Of a stretch of DNA of 62,711 nt, positions 1-8,590 are shown piece by piece. The position numbers were made by a program, and so were the translations under genes. Origin of the DNA: Nitrosomonas sp. (GTDB taxonomy: Bacteria; Pseudomonadota; Gammaproteobacteria; Burkholderiales; Nitrosomonadaceae); contig SSFV01000066.1 of NCBI GenBank assembly GCA_008015565.1, positions 1 through 62,711 on the forward strand, given 5' to 3'. Below the pieces are notes generated by a model. That model was not told the DNA's origin, made no database searches, and worked only from the letters and a program-made list of their open reading frames with translations. The number at the start of each line of letters is the position of its first letter. Within the stretch, counting starts at the first letter, position 1.

Positions 1-151
1 CGGTTTCATCTTGATAACCGACGAAAGCCAAAGTGAATTTACCTTCGGGATAATCTTTACGGCGCAGTAATTTCATTCCCAATACCTGTGTATAAAACGC
101 AAGTGATTTTTCAAGATTACCAACCCGAAGCATGGCATGCAAAATGCGCAT
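1..151 (-). CDS. gloA: Lactoylglutathione lyase (glyoxalase I), N-terminal part, runs off the window edge
   Basis: The 50 visible residues begin [20 protein letters not shown] and continue through a [28 protein letters not shown] segment, the first beta-alpha-beta module of the vicinal-oxygen-chelate fold of glyoxalase I. In this family the His near the start (HAMLRVGNL) is a metal ligand. The enzyme isomerises the methylglyoxal-glutathione hemithioacetal to S-lactoylglutathione in the cytoplasm. The ATG lies directly after the rubredoxin stop codon, so the two are probably cotranscribed. The C-terminal part is outside the window. The family call is confident; the completeness of the gene cannot be judged. 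Confidence 0.85.
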   Translation of the reverse strand, partial: MRILHAMLRVGNLEKSLAFYTQVLGMKLLRRKDYPEGKFTLAFVGYQDET

Positions 152-340
152 TTATATTTTCACCATTTCAAAATCATCTTTACGAGCACCGCATTCTGGG
201 CATGTCCAGTTAATTGGCACATCTTCCCAGCGTGTTCCCGGCGCAATGCCTTCGTCCGGAGATCCTAACGCTTCATCATAAATATAGCCGCAAATTAAAC
301 ACATGTAGCGATTGTACTCGCGATTCTCTTCGGTAGGCAT
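152..340 (-). CDS. Rubredoxin
   Basis: A small one-iron electron carrier. The two Cys knuckles are visible as [10 protein letters not shown] and [12 protein letters not shown], with the conserved [17 protein letters not shown] linker between them, so all four Fe ligands are present. I chose the ATG at 340 ([12 protein letters not shown]) over an in-frame TTG at 352. An AAGGAAA ribosome site sits about 12 bases upstream of the ATG but would almost touch the TTG. The length of 62 residues is normal. It is divergent from thiD across a short gap and leads directly into gloA. Its redox partner is unknown from this window. Confidence 0.93.
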   Translation of the reverse strand: MPTEENREYNRYMCLICGYIYDEALGSPDEGIAPGTRWEDVPINWTCPECGARKDDFEMVKI

Positions 341-392
341 AATAGATAGCAATTTCCTTTTAGGTTAAAATGATATTTTACGGTATTAATGC

Positions 393-1229
393 ATGTTACA
401 GCCACCCCCAATCGTACTTTCTTTTGCGGCAAATGACCCAAGCGGAGGCGCAGGTTTGCAAGCTGATATGCTGACGATTGCCAGTATGGGTTGCCACCCT
501 TTATCCATCGTAACGGCTATCACCATTCAAGACACCACCGGTGTAAATAGCGTAATGCCACTTGATGCCGAATGGATTGCCGATCAAGCAAGAACGGTAT
601 TGGAAGATATGCCGGTTCAAGTATTCAAAATAGGATTGTTAGGCAGTGTTGAAATTATCTCTGCAATTACAGAAGTGATCTCTGATTATCCGCACATTCC
701 AGTTGTTTTGGATCCCATTTTAACGTCTGGCCGGGGAGATGAGCTAGCAAGTGAAGCAATGATTGATGCATTGTGCACAATGCTGTTGCCACAAGTTACG
801 TTAATAACGCCGAATAGCCTGGAAGCTAGACGCCTCGCCCTGCAAGATGGGGATGATCCTGAATCAAGGTTGGAATTGGAACTTTGTGCACGTCGATTAT
901 TCAATATGGGAAGCGAATATGTACTGATTACAGGCACCCACGAAAATACCAAGTATGTCACGAATACATTGTTTGATGAGAACGGAGTTATGCGCATTGA
1001 TGAATGGGAGCGGCTCGAAAACACCTACCACGGTTCGGGCTGCACTTTAGCATCGTCAATAGCCGCCTCATTGGCAAGCGGATTGTCTTTGGTTGAAAGT
1101 GTCATCAAAGCGCAAGATTACACATGGCATACCCTGCAAGCGGGATTTCGTCCCGGTATGGGGCAATATATTCCCAACCGGCTTTTCTGGGCTCAAAACC
1201 TTGAAGAAGCGGACAATCGAAAGGATTAG
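393..1229 (+). CDS. thiD: Hydroxymethylpyrimidine/phosphomethylpyrimidine kinase
   Basis: Ribokinase-fold kinase of thiamine synthesis that phosphorylates HMP and then HMP-P to HMP-PP in the cytoplasm. It shows the N-terminal FAANDPSGGAGLQAD substrate loop (about residues 11-25), the PNSLEARRL segment and the C-terminal anion hole GSGCTLASSIAA (about 214-225). At 278 residues it is slightly longer than the usual 265 or so. It starts at the ATG at 393 and is followed after 3 bases by thiE, so the two form an operon making both thiamine-phosphate precursors meet at ThiE. No TPP riboswitch is recognisable in the 40-base upstream gap. Confidence 0.95.
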   Translation: MLQPPPIVLSFAANDPSGGAGLQADMLTIASMGCHPLSIVTAITIQDTTGVNSVMPLDAEWIADQARTVLEDMPVQVFKIGLLGSVEIISAITEVISDYPHIPVVLDPILTSGRGDELASEAMIDALCTMLLPQVTLITPNSLEARRLALQDGDDPESRLELELCARRLFNMGSEYVLITGTHENTKYVTNTLFDENGVMRIDEWERLENTYHGSGCTLASSIAASLASGLSLVESVIKAQDYTWHTLQAGFRPGMGQYIPNRLFWAQNLEEADNRKD

Positions 1230-1232
1230 TCA

Positions 1233-1874
1233 TTGAAAAACGGTAAAATTAGCGGTCTTTATGCGATTACTCCGGAACTTGAGAATACGGCTGAATTGCT
1301 GGAAAAATCGGCGCAGACTCTGATTGGCGGTGCACAACTCATACAATATCGCAGTAAATCAACAGATAAGAGTTTGTTGAAAGAACAAGCAATATCGTTG
1401 CTGCGGTTATGTAGAAATTATGAAATCCCTCTAATCATTAATGATCATCTCGATTTAGCCATGGAAATCGACGCAGATGGCGTACACATAGGTCAGGATG
1501 ATTTGTCCGTTACCTACGCGCGAAAACGATTAGGGCAAGGTAAAATTATCGGCGCTTCATGTTATAACAATTTGAATTTGGCGCTTCAGGCTGAAAAAGA
1601 AGGTGCTGATTATGTTGCTTTTGGCGCTTTTTTCCCTTCATTGACCAAACCAGATGCGGTAGCGGTTTCGTTAAATTTGATTGATCAAGCCAGAAAGCAG
1701 TTACTTGTTCCAATTGTAGCAATTGGAGGCATTCGATCAGTGCATGTTGGTTCCATCGTGCAGAGTGGATGCGCTGCAGTTGCCGTTTGTAATGATTTGT
1801 TTTACGCAGAGAATATCACAGTAAGCGCAGCACAATACGCACAATTATTTGAATATTTTATTAATAATCAATAA
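1233..1874 (+). CDS. thiE: Thiamine-phosphate synthase
   Basis: Joins HMP-PP with hydroxyethylthiazole phosphate to give thiamine phosphate. TIM-barrel landmarks are visible: QYRSK (residues about 39-43), the INDHLDLAM and ADGVHIGQDDLSV Mg/pyrophosphate loops, GASCYNN, and the C-terminal IVAIGGIRS phosphate loop. The start is a TTG at 1233, a few bases after the thiD stop, with AAAGGAT as a plausible ribosome site; no ATG is available nearby. The length of 213 residues fits the family. The segment GAFFPSLTKP replaces the more usual GPxFPTxTK motif, a mild variation near the thiazole site. Confidence 0.94.
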   Translation: MKNGKISGLYAITPELENTAELLEKSAQTLIGGAQLIQYRSKSTDKSLLKEQAISLLRLCRNYEIPLIINDHLDLAMEIDADGVHIGQDDLSVTYARKRLGQGKIIGASCYNNLNLALQAEKEGADYVAFGAFFPSLTKPDAVAVSLNLIDQARKQLLVPIVAIGGIRSVHVGSIVQSGCAAVAVCNDLFYAENITVSAAQYAQLFEYFINNQ

Positions 1875-1903
1875 CTAATTAATTTTTATAAAAGAGTAAC
1901 CAA

Positions 1904-3184
1904 ATGACTTCACGCAATCAGCAATTATTTGAGCAGTCTCAGCAATATATACCAGGAGGAGTTAACTCTCCTGTCAGAGCATTCAAATCAGTCGGAGGCA
2001 ATCCTGTTTTTTTTCAACGCGGAAAGGGCGCTTATTTTTGGGATGCGGATGGTAAATCATACATCGATTATGTTGGATCTTGGGGACCCTTAATCTTAGG
2101 CCATGCCCATGCAGAAGTAGTTAGTGCGGTTCAGATTGCTGCACAAAATGGCTTGACGTTCGGTGCACCCACTGAAGCGGAGCTGGAAATTGCAAAACTG
2201 ATTTGTCAGCTTATTCCATCTATTGAACAAGTCAGATTGGTGAGTTCCGGAACCGAAGCCGGTATGAGTGCAATTCGACTCGCACGCGGTTTTACGGGTA
2301 GAAGTAAAATTATTAAATTTGAAGGTTGTTATCACGGGCACGATGATTCGTTGCTGGTAAAGGCAGGCTCTGGTGCCCTGACATTTGGTAATCCGAGTTC
2401 AGCAGGCGTTCCGGCCGAAACAGCCGGACACACCATCGTTCTGGATTTTAACGATCTGAACGGTCTCGAGATCGCATTTAATCAATGGGGAAAGGAAATT
2501 GCTGCGGTCATTGTCGAACCCGTTGCAGGTAACATGAATTTAGTCGCACCTCGCGCAGATTTTCTGGCAAAGTTGCGGTCTTTATGCACGCAAAGCGGCA
2601 GTGTATTGATATTTGACGAAGTCATGACGGGATTCCGTGTTGGTCTTGGTTGTGCGCAAGGGCTTTATCAAATTAAACCGGATCTTACTGTCTTAGGTAA
2701 AGTCATAGGTGGAGGCATGCCAATGGCCGCATTTGGAGGGCGACGGGATATTATGCAATGTTTGGCGCCATTGGGGCCCGTTTATCAAGCCGGTACGCTT
2801 TCTGGTAACCCGGTAGCCGTGGCGGCTGGGCTTGCGACACTGAAGCGAGTGGTGATGCCAGGCTTTTATGAGCAATTGGAAAACCGGACACGGCAATTAA
2901 CCGATGGCATCACGGATGCCGCAAAAAAACAAAATATAGATTTTTGTGCGCAATCAATTGGCGGTATGTTCGGTCTGTATTTTAGAAAGGATATTCCTAT
3001 GAGTTTTGCCGAAGTTATGCAATGCAACAAAGAAGCATTTAGCCGGTTCTTTCATGCCATGCTGGAAGAAGGTATATATTTCGCGCCATCAGCATTTGAA
3101 GCTGGTTTTGTATCCTCTGCGCATGGCGATGCTGAATTGGATAAGACATTATCAGCAGCCGGGAAAATATTTAAGAACTGGTGA
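1904..3184 (+). CDS. hemL: Glutamate-1-semialdehyde 2,1-aminomutase
   Basis: PLP enzyme of the C5 pathway that makes 5-aminolevulinate for heme, siroheme and other tetrapyrroles. At 426 residues it is the normal length. Recognisable blocks are [11 protein letters not shown] near the N-terminus, [26 protein letters not shown], the [10 protein letters not shown] block with its PLP-binding Asp, and [17 protein letters not shown] with the PLP Schiff-base Lys (about residue 265). Heme demand would be high in an organism rich in c-type cytochromes. It lies 29 bases after thiE and ends at a strong terminator. Confidence 0.97.
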   Translation: MTSRNQQLFEQSQQYIPGGVNSPVRAFKSVGGNPVFFQRGKGAYFWDADGKSYIDYVGSWGPLILGHAHAEVVSAVQIAAQNGLTFGAPTEAELEIAKLICQLIPSIEQVRLVSSGTEAGMSAIRLARGFTGRSKIIKFEGCYHGHDDSLLVKAGSGALTFGNPSSAGVPAETAGHTIVLDFNDLNGLEIAFNQWGKEIAAVIVEPVAGNMNLVAPRADFLAKLRSLCTQSGSVLIFDEVMTGFRVGLGCAQGLYQIKPDLTVLGKVIGGGMPMAAFGGRRDIMQCLAPLGPVYQAGTLSGNPVAVAAGLATLKRVVMPGFYEQLENRTRQLTDGITDAAKKQNIDFCAQSIGGMFGLYFRKDIPMSFAEVMQCNKEAFSRFFHAMLEEGIYFAPSAFEAGFVSSAHGDAELDKTLSAAGKIFKNW

Positions 3185-3209
3185 TTGCCAAAGCTGAGAT
3201 TGGATTTAG

Positions 3210-3245
3210 AAAAATGGAAGGCGAATAGTTCCGCCTTCCATTTTT
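3210..3245. terminator. Bidirectional Rho-independent terminator between hemL and cytochrome c4
   Basis: A perfect 14-bp inverted repeat (AAAAATGGAAGGCG at 3210-3223 and its complement at 3232-3245) encloses an 8-base loop. The stem carries an A-run on one side and a T-run on the other, so it can stop transcription from hemL (+) and from the convergent cytochrome gene (-). Confidence 0.9.
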
Positions 3246-3264
3246 AAGTATCTTAGTGTGAGAA

Positions 3265-3933
3265 TTAGCGCATTGTCGAAATATAAGCGGCTACTGCGCG
3301 TTTTTCTTGCCCGCTCATGCGAGTGATGACTTTGTGCATCACATCATTATCATTTGCCCGATCACCGGTATTAAAAAGGTTTAACTGAGTTATCGTATAT
3401 TCTGCGTGTTGTCCGGCCAATGCAGGATAACGCGGAGGAATTCCGGAACCATTAGGGCCATGACAACTGGCACAGGCGGGTACGCCATTACTTATGTTTC
3501 CACCATGATAGAGTATTTTGCCAATATCGATCATTTTTTCATCAGCCGGAACTTGGCTTGGATTCACTTTTTGAGCGGCATAATATTCGCCTAATTTTTT
3601 CATATCTTCCGCTGAAAGTGCCGCGACCATCGAGGACATTACCGCGCTGTTACGTTTGGCTGGCTCGCTTTCGGTTGCTTTAAAATCCATTAACTGCTTG
3701 GTAATATACTCGGCATGCTGCCCTGCGAGAATTGGGTTCATGGGAACAACACTATTGCCATCTGCATTATGACAGCCAGCGCATACACCCGCTGCGATTT
3801 CCTCAACTGTGGCAGGAGGCGGGGGGGCTGATTCGACAGGTTCAGCGGTATCCGTGTCTGTTTCCGTTTCAGCTACAATCGCTGCAGGCAATACCAGCAT
3901 TAAGAGTAAGGCCATGTTCTTGATTATTTTCAT
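3265..3933 (-). CDS. Diheme cytochrome c4-type protein, periplasmic
   Basis: Has an N-terminal signal peptide (MKIIKNMALLLMLVLPAAIVA), then an acidic/proline linker, then two tandem cytochrome c domains. Each domain has one CxxCH heme site (CAGCH and CASCH) and the repeated LAGQHAEY block typical of cytochrome c4. The Met ligands are probably the VMSSM and VMHKV methionines. It carries electrons in the periplasm, in this type of organism probably towards a terminal oxidase. I chose the ATG at 3933 over an upstream in-frame ATG at 3960 because it starts directly at a proper signal peptide and has a GGAA site upstream. It converges on hemL. Confidence 0.92.
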   Translation of the reverse strand: MKIIKNMALLLMLVLPAAIVAETETDTDTAEPVESAPPPPATVEEIAAGVCAGCHNADGNSVVPMNPILAGQHAEYITKQLMDFKATESEPAKRNSAVMSSMVAALSAEDMKKLGEYYAAQKVNPSQVPADEKMIDIGKILYHGGNISNGVPACASCHGPNGSGIPPRYPALAGQHAEYTITQLNLFNTGDRANDNDVMHKVITRMSGQEKRAVAAYISTMR

Positions 3934-4073
3934 ATTTGATATTCCGTATTTCAAAGGCATTTAAAATTAAAATGAGTAATGTTGATAGACAATTAACGCC
4001 GCATTTTAGCAAGGCATACGCGTGTTAACAACAAAATTAAGATAATATCAATATTTAAATTTTTTATTTTTCA

Positions 4074-4673
4074 ATGAAAATAATCCTTATCTTGCTCTTG
4101 ATTATTAATGCTGCAGTCTATTTTGCTAGCATACAATCGCGGCCTTTACAGAGTAGTCGCACACACTCGCTGAATGAATCGAATCCTGAAAAAATTGTTT
4201 TATTGCCTAGCGACGAAAATTGTTTCGAATGGGGTAGTTTTCATGAAGAGCAAATAAAGTATGCCGAAGCGGTTATCGCCGAAGTAATTTCCGAACAATC
4301 TTACGAAGTTGAAGAAGCAGGCAGTACCATGATGTACTGGCTCTATGTTCCGCCATTGGCAAATAAAGAAGCTGCAAACCGTACGATAAATAAGTTACGC
4401 AATATTGGCATTGTGAGTTTTCGAATTAAAGATAACGATCAATGGAAAAATGCCATATCGTTAGACCTGTTTGTGGACGAGCAAGCAGCCATCAATCAAT
4501 TAAAAGAAATTGAAAAAAAAGGCATTACAGGTGTGATGATTGAAAATCGTAGCGTTCTGTTAAAGAAAATTATCATTTACAATCCCCCACCACAGGCTAA
4601 AGTTCAGCTACAAAATTTAACTGAACAATTTGAGGGTACGCACTTAGTTCAAACGCAATGCGAACGTTTATAA
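4074..4673 (+). CDS. Membrane-anchored SPOR-like protein of unknown role
   Basis: 199 residues. It has an N-terminal hydrophobic segment (MKIILILLLIINAAVYFASI) that is a membrane anchor or uncleaved signal. The soluble part has a C(F)EWGSF element and then a beta-alpha-beta pattern: YWLYVPPLANKEAANRTINKLRNIGI, followed by DLFVDEQAAINQLKEIEKKGITGVMI. That resembles the SPOR fold, which binds denuded peptidoglycan at septa in family members. The similarity is read by eye and the assignment is tentative. It stands alone between the cytochrome gene (divergent) and map, in the same direction as map. Confidence 0.7.
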   Translation: MKIILILLLIINAAVYFASIQSRPLQSSRTHSLNESNPEKIVLLPSDENCFEWGSFHEEQIKYAEAVIAEVISEQSYEVEEAGSTMMYWLYVPPLANKEAANRTINKLRNIGIVSFRIKDNDQWKNAISLDLFVDEQAAINQLKEIEKKGITGVMIENRSVLLKKIIIYNPPPQAKVQLQNLTEQFEGTHLVQTQCERL

Positions 4674-4754
4674 TATGCATGGCATGACAGTTTCAGGTTT
4701 AGCATCTTGAAGTATGCCTTGTATTGAATCAACAATTAATTACAAAAGATCATA

Positions 4755-5561
4755 ATGACGGTTTCGATAAAAACACCGCAGGAAATTGAAAAAATGCGAG
4801 TTGCTGGCCGGCTTGCGTCCGAAGTATTGGATTACGTCACACCTTTAGTTGTAGCTGGTATCACAACTGAAGAATTGGATTCGCTATGTCACCATTATAT
4901 GGTAGATGTGCAGAAAACAATCCCGGCGCCGCTTAATTACGCGCCTGCAGGTCATTCACCTTATCCCAAATCGATATGTACCTCCGTTAATAATCAAATT
5001 TGTCATGGTATTCCTGGGAAAAAGAAATTAAAAAATGGCGATATCATTAATATCGACATCACAGTGATTGCTGATGGTTATCACGGTGATACGAGCCGGA
5101 TGTTGTATATAGGTGAACCATCGATTCAAGCCAGACGTTTATGCGAAGTTACGTACGAAGCAATGTGGCGGGGAATCGACCAGATAAAACCAGGCAATCA
5201 TCTTGGCGATATCGGTCATGCCATTCAGAAACTGGCTGAGGGGGTAGGGTACAGCATCGTCAGAGAGTTCTGCGGCCATGGCATTGGCGCAAAATTTCAT
5301 GAAAATCCACAGGTATTGCATTACGGGCGACCAGGAACCGGTATGGAATTGAAGCCGGGCATGATATTTACCGTGGAACCCATGATTAATGCGGGTAAAG
5401 CCGCTATTCGCCATCTCCCAGATGGTTGGACGATTACCACCAAGGATGGTAGCTTGTCTGCGCAATGGGAGCATACTATTCTTGTAACTGAAGATGGTTA
5501 TGAAGTACTTACCTTATCAGCAGGCGCTCCTGCCAAGCCTGTCTACCGTTTTGCAAGTTAA
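4755..5561 (+). CDS. map: Type I methionine aminopeptidase
   Basis: Removes the initiator Met from nascent proteins. All five metal ligands of the pita-bread fold can be placed: D101 (INIDIT), D112 (HGDTS), H175 (FCGHGIG), E208 (FTVEPM) and E239 (QWEHT). The substrate-contacting H84 (CHGIP) and H182 are present too. At 268 residues it is a compact bacterial type Ia enzyme without an N-terminal zinc finger. It starts at the ATG at 4755 and is followed after 30 bases by rph; the order map-rph-rdgB suggests cotranscription. Confidence 0.97.
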   Translation: MTVSIKTPQEIEKMRVAGRLASEVLDYVTPLVVAGITTEELDSLCHHYMVDVQKTIPAPLNYAPAGHSPYPKSICTSVNNQICHGIPGKKKLKNGDIINIDITVIADGYHGDTSRMLYIGEPSIQARRLCEVTYEAMWRGIDQIKPGNHLGDIGHAIQKLAEGVGYSIVREFCGHGIGAKFHENPQVLHYGRPGTGMELKPGMIFTVEPMINAGKAAIRHLPDGWTITTKDGSLSAQWEHTILVTEDGYEVLTLSAGAPAKPVYRFAS

Positions 5562-5591
5562 AATAAATTCATTATCGGAATATTGTAAACT

Positions 5592-6329
5592 ATGATACGA
5601 AGCAATCATCGCACGCCTTCCCAGATTCGTCCCGTTACAATCACTCGCCGCTATATCAAGCATGCCGATGGGTCAATTTTGATTGAATGCGGCGACACCA
5701 AAGTTGTTTGCACCGCCAGTATCAATGAGCAAGTACCGCCTTTTTTAAGAGGCCAGGGTCAAGGTTGGCTGACTGCTGAGTATGGCATGCTACCGTGTTC
5801 AACGCATTCCCGTATGCAACGTGAAGCGGCTAAAGGTAAGCAATCAGGGCGAACTATGGAAATTCAGCGTTTAATTGGCCGTGCTTTGCGTGCTGTGGTG
5901 GATTTAAAGAAACTGGGAGAGCGCACGATTCAAATTGATTGCGATGTAATTCAGGCGGATGGTGGAACGCGTACCGCAAGCATTACTGGGGCATTTGTCG
6001 CTTTGCACGATGCAGTGGATAAGTTAATTGATCAACAATTGATTAAGTCCACACCTATTCTTGATTACGTGGCAGCCACATCGGTAGGAATTTATCAGGG
6101 TTTTCCAGTATTGGACTTGGATTATGCGGAAGACTCCTCGTGTGACACGGACATGAACGTGGTGATGACCGGTGGCCTAAAAATTGTTGAGGTGCAAGGA
6201 ACAGCAGAAGGAAATGCTTTTAGCCGCACCGAATTAGATAACATGCTGGATATGGCACAATTCGGAATTCAGGAGCTGATTGCAATACAAAAAAAAGCGC
6301 TGGTTGTGGATACTACTCATCGTGTGTAA
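5592..6329 (+). CDS. rph: Ribonuclease PH
   Basis: Phosphate-dependent 3'-5' exoribonuclease that trims tRNA 3' ends. The N-terminus [19 protein letters not shown] is diagnostic, followed by [11 protein letters not shown], the [15 protein letters not shown] block, the [13 protein letters not shown] block with phosphate-contacting arginines, and [18 protein letters not shown] with the catalytic Asp. Its 245 residues are near the normal length of about 238. The stop codon is one base from the rdgB start, indicating translational coupling. Confidence 0.97.
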   Translation: MIRSNHRTPSQIRPVTITRRYIKHADGSILIECGDTKVVCTASINEQVPPFLRGQGQGWLTAEYGMLPCSTHSRMQREAAKGKQSGRTMEIQRLIGRALRAVVDLKKLGERTIQIDCDVIQADGGTRTASITGAFVALHDAVDKLIDQQLIKSTPILDYVAATSVGIYQGFPVLDLDYAEDSSCDTDMNVVMTGGLKIVEVQGTAEGNAFSRTELDNMLDMAQFGIQELIAIQKKALVVDTTHRV

Positions 6330-6330
6330 A

Positions 6331-6924
6331 TTGACAAAACTGGTCATTGCTAGCAACAATAAAGGCAAACTGCGTGAGATCGGTGAGTTGCTGGCCCCGC
6401 TGGAGATCGAAGTCATACCCCAATCACAATTCGCTGCTGGTGAAGTTGATGAACCGCACCAGACTTTCATTGAAAACGCACTCACCAAAGCCCGTCATGC
6501 AAGCAGCTGCTCAAATCTGCCTGCTCTCGCAGACGACTCCGGCATCTGCGTTAATGCCCTTGCCGGTGCACCCGGAGTTAATTCCGCGCGCTTTGCCGGA
6601 GAACCCAAATCCGATGATCGTAACAATTTGCAGTTGATCGAAGCGCTGCACGGCAAGGCTGATCGCCACGCGTATTATTACTGTGTAATCGTGCTGGTAC
6701 GCCATGCCAATGATCCGCAACCGATCATCGTTGACAGCTCATGGCACGGTGAAATCGTAGAACAACCGCGCGGTAGCGGAGGCTTCGGCTACGACCCCTA
6801 TTTTTATTTGCCGGAACTCGATAAAACCTCAGCCGAATTATCCGCGCAACAGAAAAATAAAATTAGCCACCGCGGTCAAGCGTTGGCGAAACTACTTAAA
6901 ATTTTACAGGCCGGTAATTTTTAA
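6331..6924 (+). CDS. rdgB: dITP/XTP pyrophosphatase (non-canonical purine NTP hydrolase)
   Basis: Cleaves dITP, XTP and similar deaminated purine nucleotides to monophosphates, keeping them out of DNA and RNA. Motifs are VIASNNKGKLREI at the N-terminus, ALADDSGICVNALAGAPGVNSARFAG with the catalytic acidic pair, GGFGYDPYF, and KNKISHRGQAL. The start is taken as the TTG at 6331, one base after the rph stop; an in-frame GTG at 6322 is an alternative. The resulting 197 residues match the family. A much longer in-frame upstream ORF lies inside rph and is rejected. Confidence 0.95.
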   Translation: MTKLVIASNNKGKLREIGELLAPLEIEVIPQSQFAAGEVDEPHQTFIENALTKARHASSCSNLPALADDSGICVNALAGAPGVNSARFAGEPKSDDRNNLQLIEALHGKADRHAYYYCVIVLVRHANDPQPIIVDSSWHGEIVEQPRGSGGFGYDPYFYLPELDKTSAELSAQQKNKISHRGQALAKLLKILQAGNF

Positions 6925-7037
6925 AAAGCTTCAAACTTGAAATTCAACAAATAAGCTTGAAGAATGCGGTTCCCGGATTTGCCAGGTTTTTTCAATGCGC
7001 ACAGAATCTTTTTATCAATCTTCCGTTCATTAGCCAT
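6921..7037 (-). other. Possible 38-codon ORF overlapping the end of the HD-GYP gene
   Basis: The ATG at 7037 lies 8 bases inside the end of the HD-GYP gene. The frame reads MANERKIDKKILCALKKPGK..., rich in lysine, and stops inside the rdgB stop region. No homologous family is recognised and there is no strong ribosome site. It may be translationally coupled, or chance. It fills the only space between the convergent rdgB and HD-GYP genes, together with an imperfect inverted repeat (CTTCAAACTT and AAGCTTGAAG) that lacks a T-run. Confidence 0.2.
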
Positions 7038-8157
7038 ATATATTTTCTCTGAATTGCTGCTGAATCAATTCGACTTGCTCCCGATTTTCAATCAATGCAT
7101 TGACACAATCGCTATCCAGCTTTTCTCCGGCAAGTTGTTTAAGCATATCAAATGCCTTGTCGTTACTCCAAGCGTCTTTGTACGGACGGCGTGAGGTCAA
7201 TGCGTCAAAAACATCGGCAACAGCAACAATGCGTGCTTCCAGTGGGATTTCCTGGCAGGTTTTTGCGCTGGGATAACCACTTCCATTCACAGCTTCATGG
7301 TGAAACTCGGCAATATTTTTTAAAATATCGATGCCGTTAATGCGGTGCAATCCAAAATTTGCAATCAGATCGTCAATCATTTCTCTACCTTTACGCGCAT
7401 GTGTGTTCATAATCAGTCTTTCTGCACTATCCAGCGGTCCGGGTTTTAATAAGATACTATCGGGTATTGAAATTTTTCCTATATCATGCAGTGGAGAGAA
7501 CATAAAAATACGTTCTATGTACATATCGTCGAATTGGTATTTATGCGCCAGCGATTCAGCAATTAGGCGGCTATAACGAGACATACGATCAAGATGGCTG
7601 CCTGTCTCAGGGTCTCGAAAGTGGGTTATACTGCTGGTTGTTTTAAGGGCGGCGTTCATCATCTTTAGAGCCGAAAGATCATTGATAATCATCAGTGAAA
7701 TCAGATGACCGAAGACATCCAATATATTCAGCACATTTTCATTGAAAACATCGGTCTGATAAGAATTGAAAAATAAAAAACCAATCAAATCACCTGAATG
7801 GAAAATGGGCATGGTGTAGCTTGCGGCATAGCCCTGGCGTCCGATTCTTTGCGTATGCTCATGGCTGCCCTTTTCAAAAGTCACTAAGTTATTGACAACG
7901 CGGGGCAGGGCTTTTTCAAGAATTTCCTGTAGCGATGGTGCATCCTCCAGCCGTGCTTGATAATGCGCCAATGGTTTATCATCTCCGCTGCTGTCCACGT
8001 AGGTTTTAAGTATCTTGGTTTCAGGATCATAAAGCGTAATCGCGATGCGCGATATAAATGGAAATCTTTCTTGTACCGTGCGGTGTGCACTTACAAGTTT
8101 GTCCTTCAAAGGAAGTTGCTTATTCAAATCGTCAAGTTGATCGCGATGGTCAAACAT
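7030..8157 (-). CDS. GAF-like sensor fused to an HD-GYP cyclic-di-GMP phosphodiesterase
   Basis: 375 residues. Residues about 15-160 form a GAF-like sensor domain (SRIAITLYDPETKILKTYV, YTMPIFHSGDLIGFLFF). Residues about 175-360 form an HD-GYP domain with HDIGK (224-228), HHEAVNGSGYP (286-296) and DVFDALTSRRPYK. HD-GYP proteins hydrolyse c-di-GMP using a di- or tri-iron site, and the key metal-binding His/Asp residues are visible. There is no receiver domain and no membrane segment, so it should be cytosolic with a small-molecule or redox input. The gene stands alone, convergent with rdgB. Confidence 0.88.
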   Translation of the reverse strand: MFDHRDQLDDLNKQLPLKDKLVSAHRTVQERFPFISRIAITLYDPETKILKTYVDSSGDDKPLAHYQARLEDAPSLQEILEKALPRVVNNLVTFEKGSHEHTQRIGRQGYAASYTMPIFHSGDLIGFLFFNSYQTDVFNENVLNILDVFGHLISLMIINDLSALKMMNAALKTTSSITHFRDPETGSHLDRMSRYSRLIAESLAHKYQFDDMYIERIFMFSPLHDIGKISIPDSILLKPGPLDSAERLIMNTHARKGREMIDDLIANFGLHRINGIDILKNIAEFHHEAVNGSGYPSAKTCQEIPLEARIVAVADVFDALTSRRPYKDAWSNDKAFDMLKQLAGEKLDSDCVNALIENREQVELIQQQFRENIYG

Positions 8158-8342
8158 AAAACCAACCCAGCATAAAAAGGCAATTGATGATAACTATAGC
8201 TAATTTGAATTTATTTTGCATTTCGTACAAATGCTGATTCTTGTTTTTTTATTTTAGTCTGGCGGCTTGTGGATGGATAACTGTTGTTTCACGGTTATTT
8301 CAATTTTCTGTATTGGATAGTAATAAATTATTGCACATGCAA

Positions 8343-8372
8343 TTGGAGTAATCGACCATCTACTGGTATACT
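8343..8372 (+). promoter_or_regulatory. Candidate sigma-70 promoter upstream of the SRP RNA/dnaX region
   Basis: TTGGAG (8343-8348), an 18-base spacer, then an extended -10 TGGTATACT with its hexamer at 8367-8372. It would start transcription about 45 bases before the visible SRP RNA helix. A second TATATT at 8414-8419 lies closer but has no good -35. The rest of 8158-8422 shows no gene. Confidence 0.4.
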
Positions 8373-8422
8373 TTGGGCGCTTACAATGATAGTGGAATTG
8401 TCATTACAAGTTTTATATTTAT

Positions 8423-8518
8423 GGCGGGCCTCCCCGCATTGCAAGATGGTGAATCTGGTCAGGTCCGGAAGGAAGCAGCCACAGCTGTTTATTGCGAGTG
8501 CCGGGGGTCTGGCTCGCC
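8423..8518 (+). ncRNA. ffs: Signal recognition particle RNA (4.5S)
   Basis: The universally conserved apical domain is present: GGTCAGGTCCGGAAGGAAGC at about 8457-8476, followed by AGCCAC, with the tetraloop and asymmetric loop bound by Ffh. The ends pair as GGCGGGCC (8423-8430) and GGCTCGCC (8511-8518), and a TTCTTTATTTTT tract just downstream serves as terminator. At about 96 nt it is the short bacterial type without an Alu domain. ffs directly upstream of dnaX is a common arrangement in proteobacteria. Exact ends are estimated from the helix. Confidence 0.93.
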
Positions 8519-8590
8519 GCCAGTTCTTTATTTTTCGGGCTATTTATTTATTTAATCAGTCTTCAAGCCATTCCCAGCTCAATCAATAAA

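Noticed and set aside
353..392. TPP riboswitch before thiD
   Set aside because: The upstream gap is only about 40 bases and lacks the conserved THI-box sequence.
6280..6330. Upstream extension of rdgB into rph
   Set aside because: The added residues are not RdgB-like; the family start MTKLVIASNN fits the TTG at 6331.
8492..8590. N-terminal extension of dnaX by 33 codons
   Set aside because: The extension lies within the SRP RNA gene and its terminator and has no DnaX similarity; conserved sequence begins at the GTG at 8591.
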